Positions 1 through 9,536 of a DNA stretch of 64,000 nt are shown in pieces. The position numbers and the translations under genes are program-made. The stretch is from Micromonospora polyrhachis (GTDB lineage: Bacteria > Actinomycetota > Actinomycetes > Mycobacteriales > Micromonosporaceae), in NCBI RefSeq assembly GCF_014203835.1, contig NZ_JACHJW010000001.1:2503176-2567175 (forward strand). Reading direction: 5' to 3'. The notes under the pieces were generated by a model that saw nothing but the letters and a program-made list of their open reading frames with translations, searched no databases and had not been told where the DNA came from. Every line of letters begins with the position of its first letter. The first letter of the stretch is position 1.

Positions 1-1137
1 CACGCGCGCCTCCCAGTCCAGCTCCTCGTCCGAGTCGGGCAGTGGCGCGCTGATCAGGCCACGTACCTCCTCGGCCAGGTAGGCGGCGACCGCCGGGGGC
101 AGGTCCGGCACCTGTACCAGGACCCCGGCCAGCACCAGGTGGGCCAGGAAGGTGGCCTCCTCGATCGGATGCCGGGCCGGTACGGACGGGCAGACCACCG
201 TGCCGACCTCGGCCAGCGCCTCCCGGGTCGACTCGGGTAGCCACGGTCGGTCGACCCGGCCGGTGCAGAGGGCTCCCCGGGGTCCGGTGATCTGCCAGCC
301 CCGACCATCGGCGGCGGTGGTGAAGTCCAGTTGCGCCCGGCCGGCCGTCGGCCCGAACGGACCGTACCGCCCACGTACCGTGACGTGTTCCAGGTCGACG
401 AGCACCGCGTCCGGACGGGTCACGCCAGCACCGCCCGCGCCGGCGGCGAGGACCGTGCCGTACCGGTTGGCGGTGGGCGTACCGGCCGGCTCCGCCGCCC
501 CGTCCGGCTCGGGCGCGACCGACGGTTGCGGTTCGCCGGTGGCGGTGAGCACGATGTCGTACGGCCGGATGTCCTCGTTGTCCGGCAGCTCGCCGGAGAG
601 TGCGATCTCGTTCTGCCCGATACCCAGCCAGGCCGGGAACACATCCTGTGCCGTGACGTCCGCGCTGGCTGGATGGGGCATCGGCCGGACCGGGGTGAGC
701 AGCGGAAGGACTGCGCTGATCACCTTCCGCAGGGGCCGGGACCACTCCATCTCGATGTCCACGACCGCGCGTCCCTCCCCGCTGCGGGGCAGCCGGAGCC
801 GGTGGAAGAGCACGTGCGTGAGCGGGCCGAGCCGGCCGGACCAGCCGCCCTGCGGGATGGTCCAGGAGTTGACGATGATGGTGACCCGGGTCACCTCGAC
901 GAGTGAGGTCGGATCGGTCAGGAGATATCGGAGCCAGTCGACGGACTGGGCGGAGACCACCATCCGGTACACCCGGTCTCCGGGGCGGGGCCCGGAGTTC
1001 CGTCCGCCCCGGCCGGGCACCTCGGTCACGCCCGCCCCCAACAGGCTGACCGGCCCGCTACGACGCCACATGCCATTGCGGTCACCGACGACGATCCGCC
1101 AGCGGAGATAGCTATGTGCCGGTTTCTGGCTCGACAA
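1..1137 (-). CDS. Unrecognised protein, C-terminus beyond left edge
   Basis: An open frame of 379 codons reaches the left edge of the window without a stop, so the C-terminus is missing. The chosen start is a TTG at 1137 with an AGAGAGGG ribosome-binding sequence six bases upstream. Codons have strong G/C third positions over the whole length, which supports this frame over the long plus-strand frame opposite. No signal peptide, membrane segment or known catalytic motif was recognised. The first 130 residues look like a beta-rich domain, followed by a Pro/Ala-rich linker near residues 205-225 and a second globular part. It is divergent from a glycosyltransferase gene, so a role in surface polymer synthesis is only an inference from position. 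Confidence 0.65.
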   Translation of the reverse strand, partial: MSSQKPAHSYLRWRIVVGDRNGMWRRSGPVSLLGAGVTEVPGRGGRNSGPRPGDRVYRMVVSAQSVDWLRYLLTDPTSLVEVTRVTIIVNSWTIPQGGWSGRLGPLTHVLFHRLRLPRSGEGRAVVDIEMEWSRPLRKVISAVLPLLTPVRPMPHPASADVTAQDVFPAWLGIGQNEIALSGELPDNEDIRPYDIVLTATGEPQPSVAPEPDGAAEPAGTPTANRYGTVLAAGAGGAGVTRPDAVLVDLEHVTVRGRYGPFGPTAGRAQLDFTTAADGRGWQITGPRGALCTGRVDRPWLPESTREALAEVGTVVCPSVPARHPIEEATFLAHLVLAGVLVQVPDLPPAVAAYLAEEVRGLISAPLPDSDEELDWEARV

Positions 1138-1234
1138 CCCGATCCCTCTCTACGTTTGGCGCTGACGCACGCCGGGTGCTGACCGTCGTAGTGCTGATCC
1201 CAGCCTACGTCCCGCCGCTGGATACACTTTCCTC

Positions 1235-2878
1235 GTGTCGAGCCGGGAACGCACCATGATGTCGGGGTCCTCCGCACCGCAGGTCAGACTGTTCCGTAAC
1301 GACTGGAGCCCACTGACCCCCGCTGCGTTGGGCCAATGGCTGCCCACCAAGTCGGTCTCCGTGGTCATTCCTGCCTACAACTGTCAGGAATCGCTCGACC
1401 TGACACTCGCCTCGCTGAGCCAGCAGACCTATCCCACCCACCTGCTCGAAGTGGTCGTGGTCGACGACGGCAGCGAACCGCCCATCGAACTACCCAAGAT
1501 CCGTCCGCTCAACTGCCGCCTCGTGCGGACGGCCGACCATTCCACCGGTTGGGGAAGGTCCAACGCGCTGCACGTCGGGGCGACGGTGAGCACCGGGGAG
1601 ATCCTGCACTGGCTCGACGCTGACATGATCGTCTTTCCGGAACACGTCGAGGCGCAGGTCCGGTGGCAGCACGTCTCCGACGAGGCGGTGACCCTCGGTT
1701 ACAAACGCTTCGTCGGTGACGGCTGGGCCACCCCGGAGGAGGTCGCCGAGCGGTGCGCGAAGGGCACCGTCGACACGCTCTTCCGGTTCGAGGACACCGA
1801 GCCACACGACTACGTCGAGAAACTCATCGACGACACCAAGCAGCTCCGGGGCGGTGACCACCTCAACTTCCGGGCCCATGTCGGTGCTACCGCCGCCTTG
1901 CCCCGCTCCCTCTACGAGGCGACTGGCGGGCTCAACACCGAACTACGACTCGGTGAGGACACCGAGTTCGGCTACCGCCTGGCCCAGGCCGGTGCCGTGT
2001 TCGTCCCCGAGCCACTCGCCCGCAGCTGGCACATGGGTGCTTCCCACATGATGACCAAGGGCGACGCGCTACGGCGATACAACCACCCGCACCTCGCCGA
2101 CCTGATGCCCCAGCCCCGCTACCTGCGCCCGGCGGGCAACCGCTCCTGGGCCGTGCCACTGGTGACCGTGGTCGTACCGGCCGACGGCAGTTTCGAACTG
2201 GTACGTACCTGCGTCGACCGACTGTTGGCCAGCGACCAGACCGATCTGCGGATCAAGTTGGTTGCCGACTGGGACGAGATCAGTGAACGACGTCAGTCCG
2301 TCCTGAACGATCCGGTGCTGGACCGCCGCCTGATCGCCGTCACCTACCGCTCCGAACCCCGGGTCGAGCTGGTACGGTCCGCCCCCAGCACCGCGTACCC
2401 CTCCCCGTTCCTACTGCACGTCCCGCCGCACCTGGGCGTCCACGCCAACACCGTACGACGGTTGCTGAAGCTCGCCGACGAGAAGCAGATCGGGCTGATT
2501 CGGCTGCTGGCGCCCGGGGTGAAGTCACCCAACGAGGCACTGGCCCTGTGGCGCACCTCGGCCCTGAGTCGCGCGCTTCGGGTCCAGACACCCGGCGAGC
2601 CCCTCGACCGGGTGATCGCCGAGGTGGCCGGAGAACGCTGGGTCAGTGGCGACGACTTCGACGTGGTCAACCTGGACGATCTGCCGATGACGGATCTGGT
2701 CTCCCCGAAGCCGCGCCTGGTCACGATCACCGAGAAACGCAAGACGACATCCACCGGGGACACCATCCCGGTGGGCGGTATCCGCTCGCTCGCCCGCGCC
2801 ACCCGGTTCGTCGCCCGCCGATACGCCGGTGGGGCGGCGCGAGAGGTCAAGCGCCGGGTGCAGAGCCCGGGCTCCTGA
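1235..2878 (+). CDS. Family 2 glycosyltransferase with degenerate second GT module
   Basis: Predicted cytoplasmic transferase that moves a sugar from a nucleotide-sugar to a growing polymer. Residues 40-300 form a GT-A fold: VSVVIPAYN strand, VVVDDGS, a DAD metal-binding motif near residue 130 (WLDADM) and a GEDTEFGYRL acceptor-side motif near residue 245. Residues 310-480 resemble a second GT2 module (PLVTVVVPADGSFELV) but lack an obvious DxD, so it is probably inactive or structural. The C-terminus is basic (ARRYAGGAAREVKRR). The GTG at 1235 lies seven bases after a TACACT -10-like hexamer, which suggests a leaderless transcript; an ATG at 1256 is an alternative start. The gene converges on the minus-strand polymer operon and probably serves the same polymer. 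Confidence 0.85.
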   Translation: MSSRERTMMSGSSAPQVRLFRNDWSPLTPAALGQWLPTKSVSVVIPAYNCQESLDLTLASLSQQTYPTHLLEVVVVDDGSEPPIELPKIRPLNCRLVRTADHSTGWGRSNALHVGATVSTGEILHWLDADMIVFPEHVEAQVRWQHVSDEAVTLGYKRFVGDGWATPEEVAERCAKGTVDTLFRFEDTEPHDYVEKLIDDTKQLRGGDHLNFRAHVGATAALPRSLYEATGGLNTELRLGEDTEFGYRLAQAGAVFVPEPLARSWHMGASHMMTKGDALRRYNHPHLADLMPQPRYLRPAGNRSWAVPLVTVVVPADGSFELVRTCVDRLLASDQTDLRIKLVADWDEISERRQSVLNDPVLDRRLIAVTYRSEPRVELVRSAPSTAYPSPFLLHVPPHLGVHANTVRRLLKLADEKQIGLIRLLAPGVKSPNEALALWRTSALSRALRVQTPGEPLDRVIAEVAGERWVSGDDFDVVNLDDLPMTDLVSPKPRLVTITEKRKTTSTGDTIPVGGIRSLARATRFVARRYAGGAAREVKRRVQSPGS

Positions 2879-2943
2879 TCGGACGGACCGGACGCTGTTG
2901 GCCGGGCACGGAGAGATCCACCAGCCCGGCCCAGGAGACCCGG

Positions 2944-5289
2944 TCAGGGTCGGGGCACGGTGGGCCCGATCCGCAGCGTCTCCCGTACCTGGTCCGGAAG
3001 TAGTTCCACCCGTCGGCCGCGTACCGTCACGTCCCGGGGCAACAGACGCCGGGCCGTGGCGTCGAACGGCAGATCGATCGGGCTGGTGGTCTCCGCGCAC
3101 CGGTAGAGCGGCACCCAGTCGCCATCCGGCGGGCTGGCCTCACCGACCAGGGGCAGCCGGGCCGTCCACCGACCCTCGACCACGTCCGTCAGCACCTCGA
3201 TGTCGGGAGGCGGCAACTCGGCCGGATCGGTGCCCTCCCGCCGCCGCAGCACCACCCGCAGGTCGCCCCAGCCGGACTGCGCGCCGGGCAACTCCCCGGT
3301 CAACGTCAGGATGCCGTCGGTCAGGTCCACGCCGTGCACCACCGGACCGGGCGGCAGCGCCCGCACCCACAGCACCTCGTCGTCCGACGGCCGGGCCACC
3401 AACTCCACGTCCCCGACGGTGTGTCGGACTCCGACGAAGTCGGGCAACACCGGCAGATCCTGGGCGTCACCACCACCCACGTCGGCGAAGCCGACCCGCC
3501 AACCGGCACCGGCCTCCCCCACCAGCACCGGACGGTCCCGCAGGCCACTGCCGGCAACCAGGTCGGCCGTTGGAATGCGGGCCGACCAGGCTGTGCCGAC
3601 CTCGTCCGGTCGCACCGGATAGGTTCGCCAGGTCACCCCGGAGACCCGGGTCAGCCGGAGCACCGCGGTCGTGGGGCGAGTCAATGCCGCGCCTTCGACC
3701 AGCAGCGCGTCGCCGTCGACCCGGGTCGCGGTCACCCAGACCGCTGGGCGCTCGACCCGTAGACAGAGCCGGCCGGAGCGCGCGTACGGCACCACCCGGA
3801 CACCGTCGGCGACCCACCGGGCGGGCAACGCCGGACGGGCCTCCCCCAGTCCCAGGGTCCGCCGCTGCGGGCGGGCGGCACCGAACAGCGCCACGTTGAA
3901 GCTCCAGTCACCCGCCTGCCAATCGCCGCGACCCCGCAGCCGGGCCGGATCGACCCGGATGTCGAACCCCGCCCACCCGTACGGCACCGGGCTGGGTGCC
4001 TGGGCAACGTGGTGGGCCCGGGTGGCCAGCAGGACCCTTCGCCGTTGGCCGGAGTCCTCCCGCAGCCACAGCATCCGTGCCGACCGCCAGGGTCGTTCCG
4101 CGCCCCGGGCCACGTCGTAGGCGAACCCACGCACATGTAGTTGGCCCTCCGACCAGCGGGCCTCGTGCACCTCGGTCCGGATGCCCTCGGGGGCGCGGAA
4201 GAGGTGCGCAGGCGCAGCCGGGTGCGGGTCGTCCAGAAGCGGGAGCTGGACGTAGTGGCCACGTCCCCGACGCACCACCGGCGCGATCGCGCCGGCCCGA
4301 CTGGCGGCCACCACGGTGACCAACTCGGTCAGGGCTCGGGCCTGGGCGAGCCGCCAGGCCACCCGGAGCCGAGGGATCAACCGGTCCACCACCCGAGCGT
4401 CGACCCGGCTGAGGTAGTCGGCGGTCAGGTCCAGGAACTGGATCCGGTAGGCGTGGTCGACGTCGGGCAGCAGGTCGAGGAACATCCGCAGGTCGCTCTG
4501 TAGGACGGTCTCGTCGTACCAGTCCTTGAGTTTGCCGTCGCCGAGTCCGGCCAGCGACCGGCTCGCGCTGTCCACGGCGGCGAACCGGTCGATCAGATTT
4601 CGCACCTCGGTCTGCCGCTGGCTGATCGACGCCTCGGCACCTGCCTCCCGCTGCCGCCAGTAGTAGACCGGTAGGTCGATCACGTCGACCGACTCGGCCA
4701 ACGCGTACGCCGGGATGGTGACCGGGATGTCCTCGTAGCGCACGCCCTCCGGGAACCGCAGTCCGTGCCGCTCCCAGAAGGAACGCCGAAAGACCTTGTT
4801 GCAGGCCAGCCGGTCGTAGACCAGGTTTCGCTGATCCTTCAGGGTGATCCGCAGACGGGTGTTCCGGTGGGTGCCCCGATGCAGCGGTGACTGGCGCAGC
4901 CCTCGCGAGGTGAACAGCGCGACGTTGCCCGTGGCGAAGTCCGAGCCGGTCTGCTCCAGCGCGCCCACCAGGACCTCCAGGGCGTACGGCGGCAGCACGT
5001 CGTCGCTGTCCACGAACGTCAGGTAGTCGCCGGTGCCGAAGTCGATTCCCACGTTGCGTGCCGCGCCCAGCCCCCGGTTGGGCTGGCGGACCAGCCGGAA
5101 CCGGGAGTCGCCGGCCACCTGCCGCTGGGCCACCTCGGCGCTGCCGTCGGTCGAGCCGTCGTCGACCAGGACGATGTCCAGGTCCGGGTACGTCTGGCTG
5201 GCCAGCGAGGATAGGCACTCGGGTAGGTACCGCTCGACGTTGTAGATCGGTACGACGACGGTGATGACCGACCCCATACCTGCCCCCAT
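2944..5289 (-). CDS. GT2 glycosyltransferase with large C-terminal beta-rich region
   Basis: A 781-residue protein. Residues 1-240 are a family 2 glycosyltransferase domain (ITVVVPIYNVERYLPECL, VLVDDGSTDGS, FVDSDD near residue 90, and a CNKVFRR/RYEDI acceptor region). A helical section follows to about residue 340, then roughly 430 residues of beta-rich sequence without a recognised catalytic motif. This layout recalls TarS/TarQ-type polymer glycosyltransferases, whose C-terminal domains bind or oligomerise on teichoic acid; that parallel is inferred. It is the last gene of the minus-strand operon and starts four bases after the TagF-like gene ends. The likely job is glycosylation or extension of the polyol-phosphate polymer in the cytoplasm before export. 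ATG 5277 is an alternative start. Confidence 0.85.
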   Translation of the reverse strand: MGAGMGSVITVVVPIYNVERYLPECLSSLASQTYPDLDIVLVDDGSTDGSAEVAQRQVAGDSRFRLVRQPNRGLGAARNVGIDFGTGDYLTFVDSDDVLPPYALEVLVGALEQTGSDFATGNVALFTSRGLRQSPLHRGTHRNTRLRITLKDQRNLVYDRLACNKVFRRSFWERHGLRFPEGVRYEDIPVTIPAYALAESVDVIDLPVYYWRQREAGAEASISQRQTEVRNLIDRFAAVDSASRSLAGLGDGKLKDWYDETVLQSDLRMFLDLLPDVDHAYRIQFLDLTADYLSRVDARVVDRLIPRLRVAWRLAQARALTELVTVVAASRAGAIAPVVRRGRGHYVQLPLLDDPHPAAPAHLFRAPEGIRTEVHEARWSEGQLHVRGFAYDVARGAERPWRSARMLWLREDSGQRRRVLLATRAHHVAQAPSPVPYGWAGFDIRVDPARLRGRGDWQAGDWSFNVALFGAARPQRRTLGLGEARPALPARWVADGVRVVPYARSGRLCLRVERPAVWVTATRVDGDALLVEGAALTRPTTAVLRLTRVSGVTWRTYPVRPDEVGTAWSARIPTADLVAGSGLRDRPVLVGEAGAGWRVGFADVGGGDAQDLPVLPDFVGVRHTVGDVELVARPSDDEVLWVRALPPGPVVHGVDLTDGILTLTGELPGAQSGWGDLRVVLRRREGTDPAELPPPDIEVLTDVVEGRWTARLPLVGEASPPDGDWVPLYRCAETTSPIDLPFDATARRLLPRDVTVRGRRVELLPDQVRETLRIGPTVPRP

Positions 5290-5292
5290 CTC

Positions 5293-7479
5293 TCAGCTGG
5301 ACTGGCCGAGGAACACCCTCCGGACGACTCGTTCCGCGGAACGACCGTCGGCCAGTGTGCAGAACCTACGCCGGAACTGACTGCGTGCCTTCGCCGCGGT
5401 GTCGTTGTCGACGCCCCCGGTACGGAACAGGTCGAGCAGGTCCGGGAAGGACGTCACGACCGCTCCCGGCGGCTCGGCGGTGACGTCGAAGTAGACACCT
5501 CGCACGAGCCGGTACGCCTGCCAGTCAGGAGCGTAGACGACGATCGGACGGTCCAGGACGGCGTAGTCGAACATGACCGACGAATAGTCGGTGACCAGCA
5601 CGTCCGAGGCCAGGTAGAGCTCTTCCACACTCGGGTACGCCGACACGTCCCGGGCCCGGTCGGCCAGTCCGGTGTTGCCCGGCGCGTGGGCCCGGTCGTG
5701 GAAGTAGTGGCTGCGGATCAGCAGCCGCCCGTTCGGCCCGATCGCCGCCAGCAGTTCCGCCGGGTCGAACGGCGGGTGGTAACCGGGGTGGTGTTCCCGG
5801 TGGGTCGGCGCGTAGAGCACGACCTTCTCGCCGGGGGCGATACCCAGCTTCTCCCGGATCCGGGTCACGTCCTCGGCGGTGGCAGTGACGAGTTGGTCGT
5901 TACGGGGGTAGCCGGTCTCCAGGGTCTCGTACCGGCACGGGTAGGCCCGCTCCCACATCTGCGTGGTGAACGTGTTCGAGGTGATGCTGTAGTCCCACCG
6001 GTCGGCACGGCGCATCTGGCCGGCGAAGTCGTCGTCCTGCACGCCGCCCGGGTAGGCCTGCTGGTCCAGCCCCATCACCTTCAGCGGGGTGCCGTGGTGG
6101 GTCATCACATGCACCGAACCGGGTCGTTTCACCACGTTGTTCGGCCAGTTGACGTTGTTGATCAGCCACTTGGCCCGAGCCAGCGTGCGGTAGTAGCGCA
6201 GCGATCCGGCGATCACGTAGTCGACCCCGGGCGGCATGGTGCCGGCCTTGTCGCGGCGCACCACGAACACCCCGCGCACCCCGGGGGCCGACTGCCGGGC
6301 CTGCTCGTAGATGGCGGCCGGGTTGCAGGCGTAGCCGCGGTACCAGTAGGCGGCGTAGACGGCCAGCGACTCGTCCATCGGACGGCGCAACTGGAGGCGG
6401 TAGTAGCCGCGGTAGACGGCCTCCCGGGCCAACCGGACCGTCGACCGGGCGATGCCCCGGCCCTTGCGGGTGACCGTGCCGATGGTCTGCCGGGCCCAGT
6501 CGGCGGCGCGGAACCCGACCCGGAGCGCCTGGAAGGTCCTGTTGCGGCCACCGGCGACCAGGCGGTGTTTCAGCCCTTCCGCGCCACCGGGCATCGGATA
6601 GCCGCCCGGCGGGAGGTAGCGCCGGTAGTGCTGGGTCATCCCGGTGAAGAACCGGCCGCGCAGTGCGGGCGGCAGCCGGTCGTCGTTGCCCCGGACGATC
6701 AGGAAGTGCCAGATCATCCGGCGGAACAGCAGTTTGCGCAGCTCGGCCGCGCCGGGTCGGGAGTCGTCGAAGGTGTCGAAGACCTGGGCCCAGTTGGGGA
6801 AGATCGCGAAGTGGCCGTCCCCGACCGTCCGGGTGGCCGCGCCCGCCCGGCGCTGCCGGTAGTAGACACAGACCCGATCCAGCAGGGAGATCCGCTCAGC
6901 GGCCAGCAGCAGCCCGTACGTGAACGGGACATCCTCGTACCAGCCGGACCGGAACTGGAAGTTGAGTTTGGCCAGCACGTCCCGCCGGATGACCTTGTTC
7001 CATGGCACGTGCAGGATATCGATCGCCTTGGGCCAGTCCCGCAGGGCGAAGACCGGCGGCGCCTCGTGGAAGGTGCGTCCCGGGATGCTCGGGTCGATCT
7101 TGTTGTCCCAGTAGACCCGGGCGTAGTCGACGATCAGCACCTCGGCGTCGGTCTCCCGGAGCCGGTCGGCCACCGCCCGGATCGCCCCGTCGGCGAGCCA
7201 GTCGTCACTGTCGATGAACCAGATGTAGTCCCCGACCGCCTCGGCGAAGCCCCGGTTCCGGGCCGGTCCCTGTCCCTCGTTCCGATCCAGCGTGATCACC
7301 CGCAGTCGGGCGTCCCGGGCGGCGTACTCGGCGAGGATCTCGCCGCTGCTGTCCGGGGAACAGTCGTCGATCGCGATCACCTCGACGTCGGTGAACGACT
7401 GGGTGAGGATCGAGTCCAGGCACTCGCGCAGGTAGCCCTGCACCTGGTAGACCGGCACGACAAAGCTGATCAGAGTCAT
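5293..7479 (-). CDS. GT2-TagF fusion: glycosyltransferase plus polyol-phosphate polymerase
   Basis: A 728-residue two-domain enzyme. Residues 1-250 are a GT2 domain (SFVVPVYQVQGYLRECL, IDDCSPDSSG, FIDSDDW). Residues 365-725 match the CDP-glycerol glycerophosphotransferase (TagF/TarF) family, with the landmark motifs HHGTPLK, YAPTHREH, an LIRSHYF strand and VTDYSSVMFDYA. TagF enzymes polymerise glycerol- or ribitol-phosphate from CDP-polyol onto a lipid-linked primer at the inner membrane face. The start ATG overlaps the stop of the preceding phosphatidyltransferase gene (ATGA), so the two are translationally coupled. The fusion suggests that sugar addition and polyol-phosphate addition occur in one enzyme, giving a mixed repeat; the exact polyol cannot be read from sequence. 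Confidence 0.9.
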   Translation of the reverse strand: MTLISFVVPVYQVQGYLRECLDSILTQSFTDVEVIAIDDCSPDSSGEILAEYAARDARLRVITLDRNEGQGPARNRGFAEAVGDYIWFIDSDDWLADGAIRAVADRLRETDAEVLIVDYARVYWDNKIDPSIPGRTFHEAPPVFALRDWPKAIDILHVPWNKVIRRDVLAKLNFQFRSGWYEDVPFTYGLLLAAERISLLDRVCVYYRQRRAGAATRTVGDGHFAIFPNWAQVFDTFDDSRPGAAELRKLLFRRMIWHFLIVRGNDDRLPPALRGRFFTGMTQHYRRYLPPGGYPMPGGAEGLKHRLVAGGRNRTFQALRVGFRAADWARQTIGTVTRKGRGIARSTVRLAREAVYRGYYRLQLRRPMDESLAVYAAYWYRGYACNPAAIYEQARQSAPGVRGVFVVRRDKAGTMPPGVDYVIAGSLRYYRTLARAKWLINNVNWPNNVVKRPGSVHVMTHHGTPLKVMGLDQQAYPGGVQDDDFAGQMRRADRWDYSITSNTFTTQMWERAYPCRYETLETGYPRNDQLVTATAEDVTRIREKLGIAPGEKVVLYAPTHREHHPGYHPPFDPAELLAAIGPNGRLLIRSHYFHDRAHAPGNTGLADRARDVSAYPSVEELYLASDVLVTDYSSVMFDYAVLDRPIVVYAPDWQAYRLVRGVYFDVTAEPPGAVVTSFPDLLDLFRTGGVDNDTAAKARSQFRRRFCTLADGRSAERVVRRVFLGQSS

Positions 7480-9536
7480 GGATTCCGTTCCCCAGCCGCC
7501 CCACGGGCTGCCACTGCCTCGGGCTGACCGGCATCTTCCAGCGGATCTGTCTGGCCTGCTGCCAGTTTGACATTAACGTCGGTGCGCTGTCGGCGGCCAA
7601 CCGGAAGCCAGCCGCCCAGCGCGTTCACGATGAAGACCAGCGCCAGGTACCCGGCGAGTTCGATCATGCCGATCTCGGTCAGATCCCCCGCCCCCAGCAC
7701 CGTCGCGCCGGTCAGGAAGGCGATCCGTCCGTCCCAGCCCAGCCCGAACGCGCGCAACAACGGCGGTCGTTCCCGCTTCTCCAACCGCGCGGTCAGGTCG
7801 TAGTGGTGCAGCGCCAGCACGAACGACATCGCGAAGATCACCGACGGGGTCACGTCGGTGACCACCCCGACGGCGATGACGAACAGGTACTCCGTGGCCC
7901 GCAACGCCGCCGGCACCAGCCAGTCCAGCGGCCCGGCGTGCGGTGCCGAGGCGGGCAATCCCGCCAGGAGCGCGATCACCGCGCCGCCGACCAGCCACCA
8001 GCGCAGCTCCCCGCCACCGGCTCCGACCAATCCGGCCACCACCAGCGCCGCGCTCGCCGCTGCGGCGAGCAGGGCGAAGAGCAGCGGAGCGGGCACCCGC
8101 AGCCGCCGACCGGCCGCGCCGATCCAGCCGGCCACCGGTCCGTCGTCGCGGTAGAGCCGGGTATCCACCCGGTCCAGCACCGACACCCGCATCGACCAGG
8201 CGCGCAGGGTGCGCAAGCCCCCCGTGTACGCGAACGCGAGCGTCCCCCAGGCCAGCACCGCGACCAGGGCGACCAGCGGGTTGAACAGCGCCACGGCCAG
8301 CGCGATCAGAGCCCAGCGCTCGCCGATCGGGAAGACCACGGTGCGCTTGAGCCAGTACGACAGCGAACCCGAGTCGGCCTGCACCCGGGTGGAGGCCTGG
8401 CTGAGCCGGGCACCGAGCCCACCCGCTGAAGCGGCCGGTTTCGGCCGGCGGGCCGCCTCGTCGTGCAGGGCGCCGTACCAGGTGTCGGTCATGTGTCGGA
8501 CGGTCTGTAGGGAGATTGCCGCGATAGCCAGGGGCCAGCCCCAGCCGTCGGCCAGCCCGGACCGCTCGACACCGACGGCGAGGCCGGCGTAGACGAGGTA
8601 TTCCTTGGCCCGGTCGGCCATGGTGTCCAGCCAGCCGCCCCAGGCGCTGAAGTTGCGGGTGTAGCGGGCCAACTGGCCGTCGACACAGTCGAGGACGAAG
8701 CCGAGATAGAGCAGGATCCCACCGGCGACCAGGGCGACCCGCTCGCCGTAGCCGAACAGGACCGCCGCCGCGATGGCGAAGAGCACCGAGATCGCGGTCA
8801 CCCCGGTCGGGCCGAGGCCGATCCGGGCGGCCAGCCGGGTCACGTACGGCGACCAACTGCTGACCGCGTACGTGGTGAAGAAGTCGTCCTTCTCCTTGAC
8901 CGACAGCCGCAGTTCCGCCCGCTCCTCGTCCACCGCGGCGACGGCCGCCTCGGCGGTGAGGGCGGATGGCTGGTCGGCGGCCCGATGCGCGACGAGCAGC
9001 CGTACCCGGTGGGCGAAGATCCGGGTGTCGGTCCGGGTGAAGGCGGCGAAGAGCTGGTCCAGCGGCATGTCCGCGCCATCGGCGGGGGTCGACGCCGCTG
9101 CCGTCCGGGCTGCCCCGGCCAGGGCCGGTAGGTCCTCGGGACCGACCCGTAGCGCGCCGCCGAAGACCCCGGTGGGGTCGGTTCCGTATCCGTCGGCCGG
9201 GCCGGCGGCCACCACCAGGCCCCGGTCCTCGGTCAGCACCGACTGCCCCGGCCCGGCCGGGTCGGTGAGGACCAGCGCGCCGGTCGGGCCGACCGGGCTG
9301 GTCAGCAGGTGCCGCAGTACGGCGGTGTGCGCGACCAGGTCGGCACCGCACAGCAGCAGTGTCTCGGTGCCGGCTTCGGCCAGGTCGGCCAACTCGGCGA
9401 GGTCGGTGCTGACCAGCACGTCCCGGGCCCCGGCCCGGCGCAACTGGTCGCCGAGCCGGTCAGCCAGCGCTTCCCCGCTGGCGAGGGTGATCGGTGCCGA
9501 GGCGGGGGCGGCGTTGAACAGTACGGCCAGCGTCAC
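7476..9536 (-). CDS. Nucleotidyltransferase-like / CDP-alcohol phosphatidyltransferase fusion
   Basis: A 686-residue protein. Residues 1-200 resemble a divergent sugar-nucleotidyltransferase fold. Residues 225-480 form a CDP-alcohol phosphatidyltransferase domain with a complete catalytic signature at about residues 283-308 (DCVDG, QLAR, then G, D and D in DTMADR), which uses a CDP-alcohol to make a membrane phosphodiester. The C-terminal 250 residues are hydrophobic membrane helices. From memory it resembles proteins annotated with DUF5941. The GTG start overlaps the ATPase stop (GTGA) and the stop overlaps the next ATG; longer upstream starts would run inside the ATPase gene and were rejected. 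Lying between the exporter and TagF, it probably makes the lipid-linked primer or CDP-activated precursor; that role is inferred. Confidence 0.85.
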   Translation of the reverse strand: MTLAVLFNAAPASAPITLASGEALADRLGDQLRRAGARDVLVSTDLAELADLAEAGTETLLLCGADLVAHTAVLRHLLTSPVGPTGALVLTDPAGPGQSVLTEDRGLVVAAGPADGYGTDPTGVFGGALRVGPEDLPALAGAARTAAASTPADGADMPLDQLFAAFTRTDTRIFAHRVRLLVAHRAADQPSALTAEAAVAAVDEERAELRLSVKEKDDFFTTYAVSSWSPYVTRLAARIGLGPTGVTAISVLFAIAAAVLFGYGERVALVAGGILLYLGFVLDCVDGQLARYTRNFSAWGGWLDTMADRAKEYLVYAGLAVGVERSGLADGWGWPLAIAAISLQTVRHMTDTWYGALHDEAARRPKPAASAGGLGARLSQASTRVQADSGSLSYWLKRTVVFPIGERWALIALAVALFNPLVALVAVLAWGTLAFAYTGGLRTLRAWSMRVSVLDRVDTRLYRDDGPVAGWIGAAGRRLRVPAPLLFALLAAAASAALVVAGLVGAGGGELRWWLVGGAVIALLAGLPASAPHAGPLDWLVPAALRATEYLFVIAVGVVTDVTPSVIFAMSFVLALHHYDLTARLEKRERPPLLRAFGLGWDGRIAFLTGATVLGAGDLTEIGMIELAGYLALVFIVNALGGWLPVGRRQRTDVNVKLAAGQTDPLEDAGQPEAVAARGAAGERNP

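Noticed and set aside
152-1111. Plus-strand open frame of 319 codons
   Set aside because: It is opposite a minus-strand frame with better third-position bias, a ribosome-binding site and no stop; the plus product is Arg/Ser/Pro-rich and resembles no protein.
5686-7527. Plus-strand open frame of 613 codons opposite the TagF-like gene
   Set aside because: It is the antisense image of a clearly recognised enzyme; the product is low-complexity, and long antisense frames are normal at this GC content.
7573-9351. Minus-strand open frame of 592 codons inside the phosphatidyltransferase gene
   Set aside because: It is a shifted frame of the recognised gene; its product is Arg/Gly/Ala-rich without motifs.
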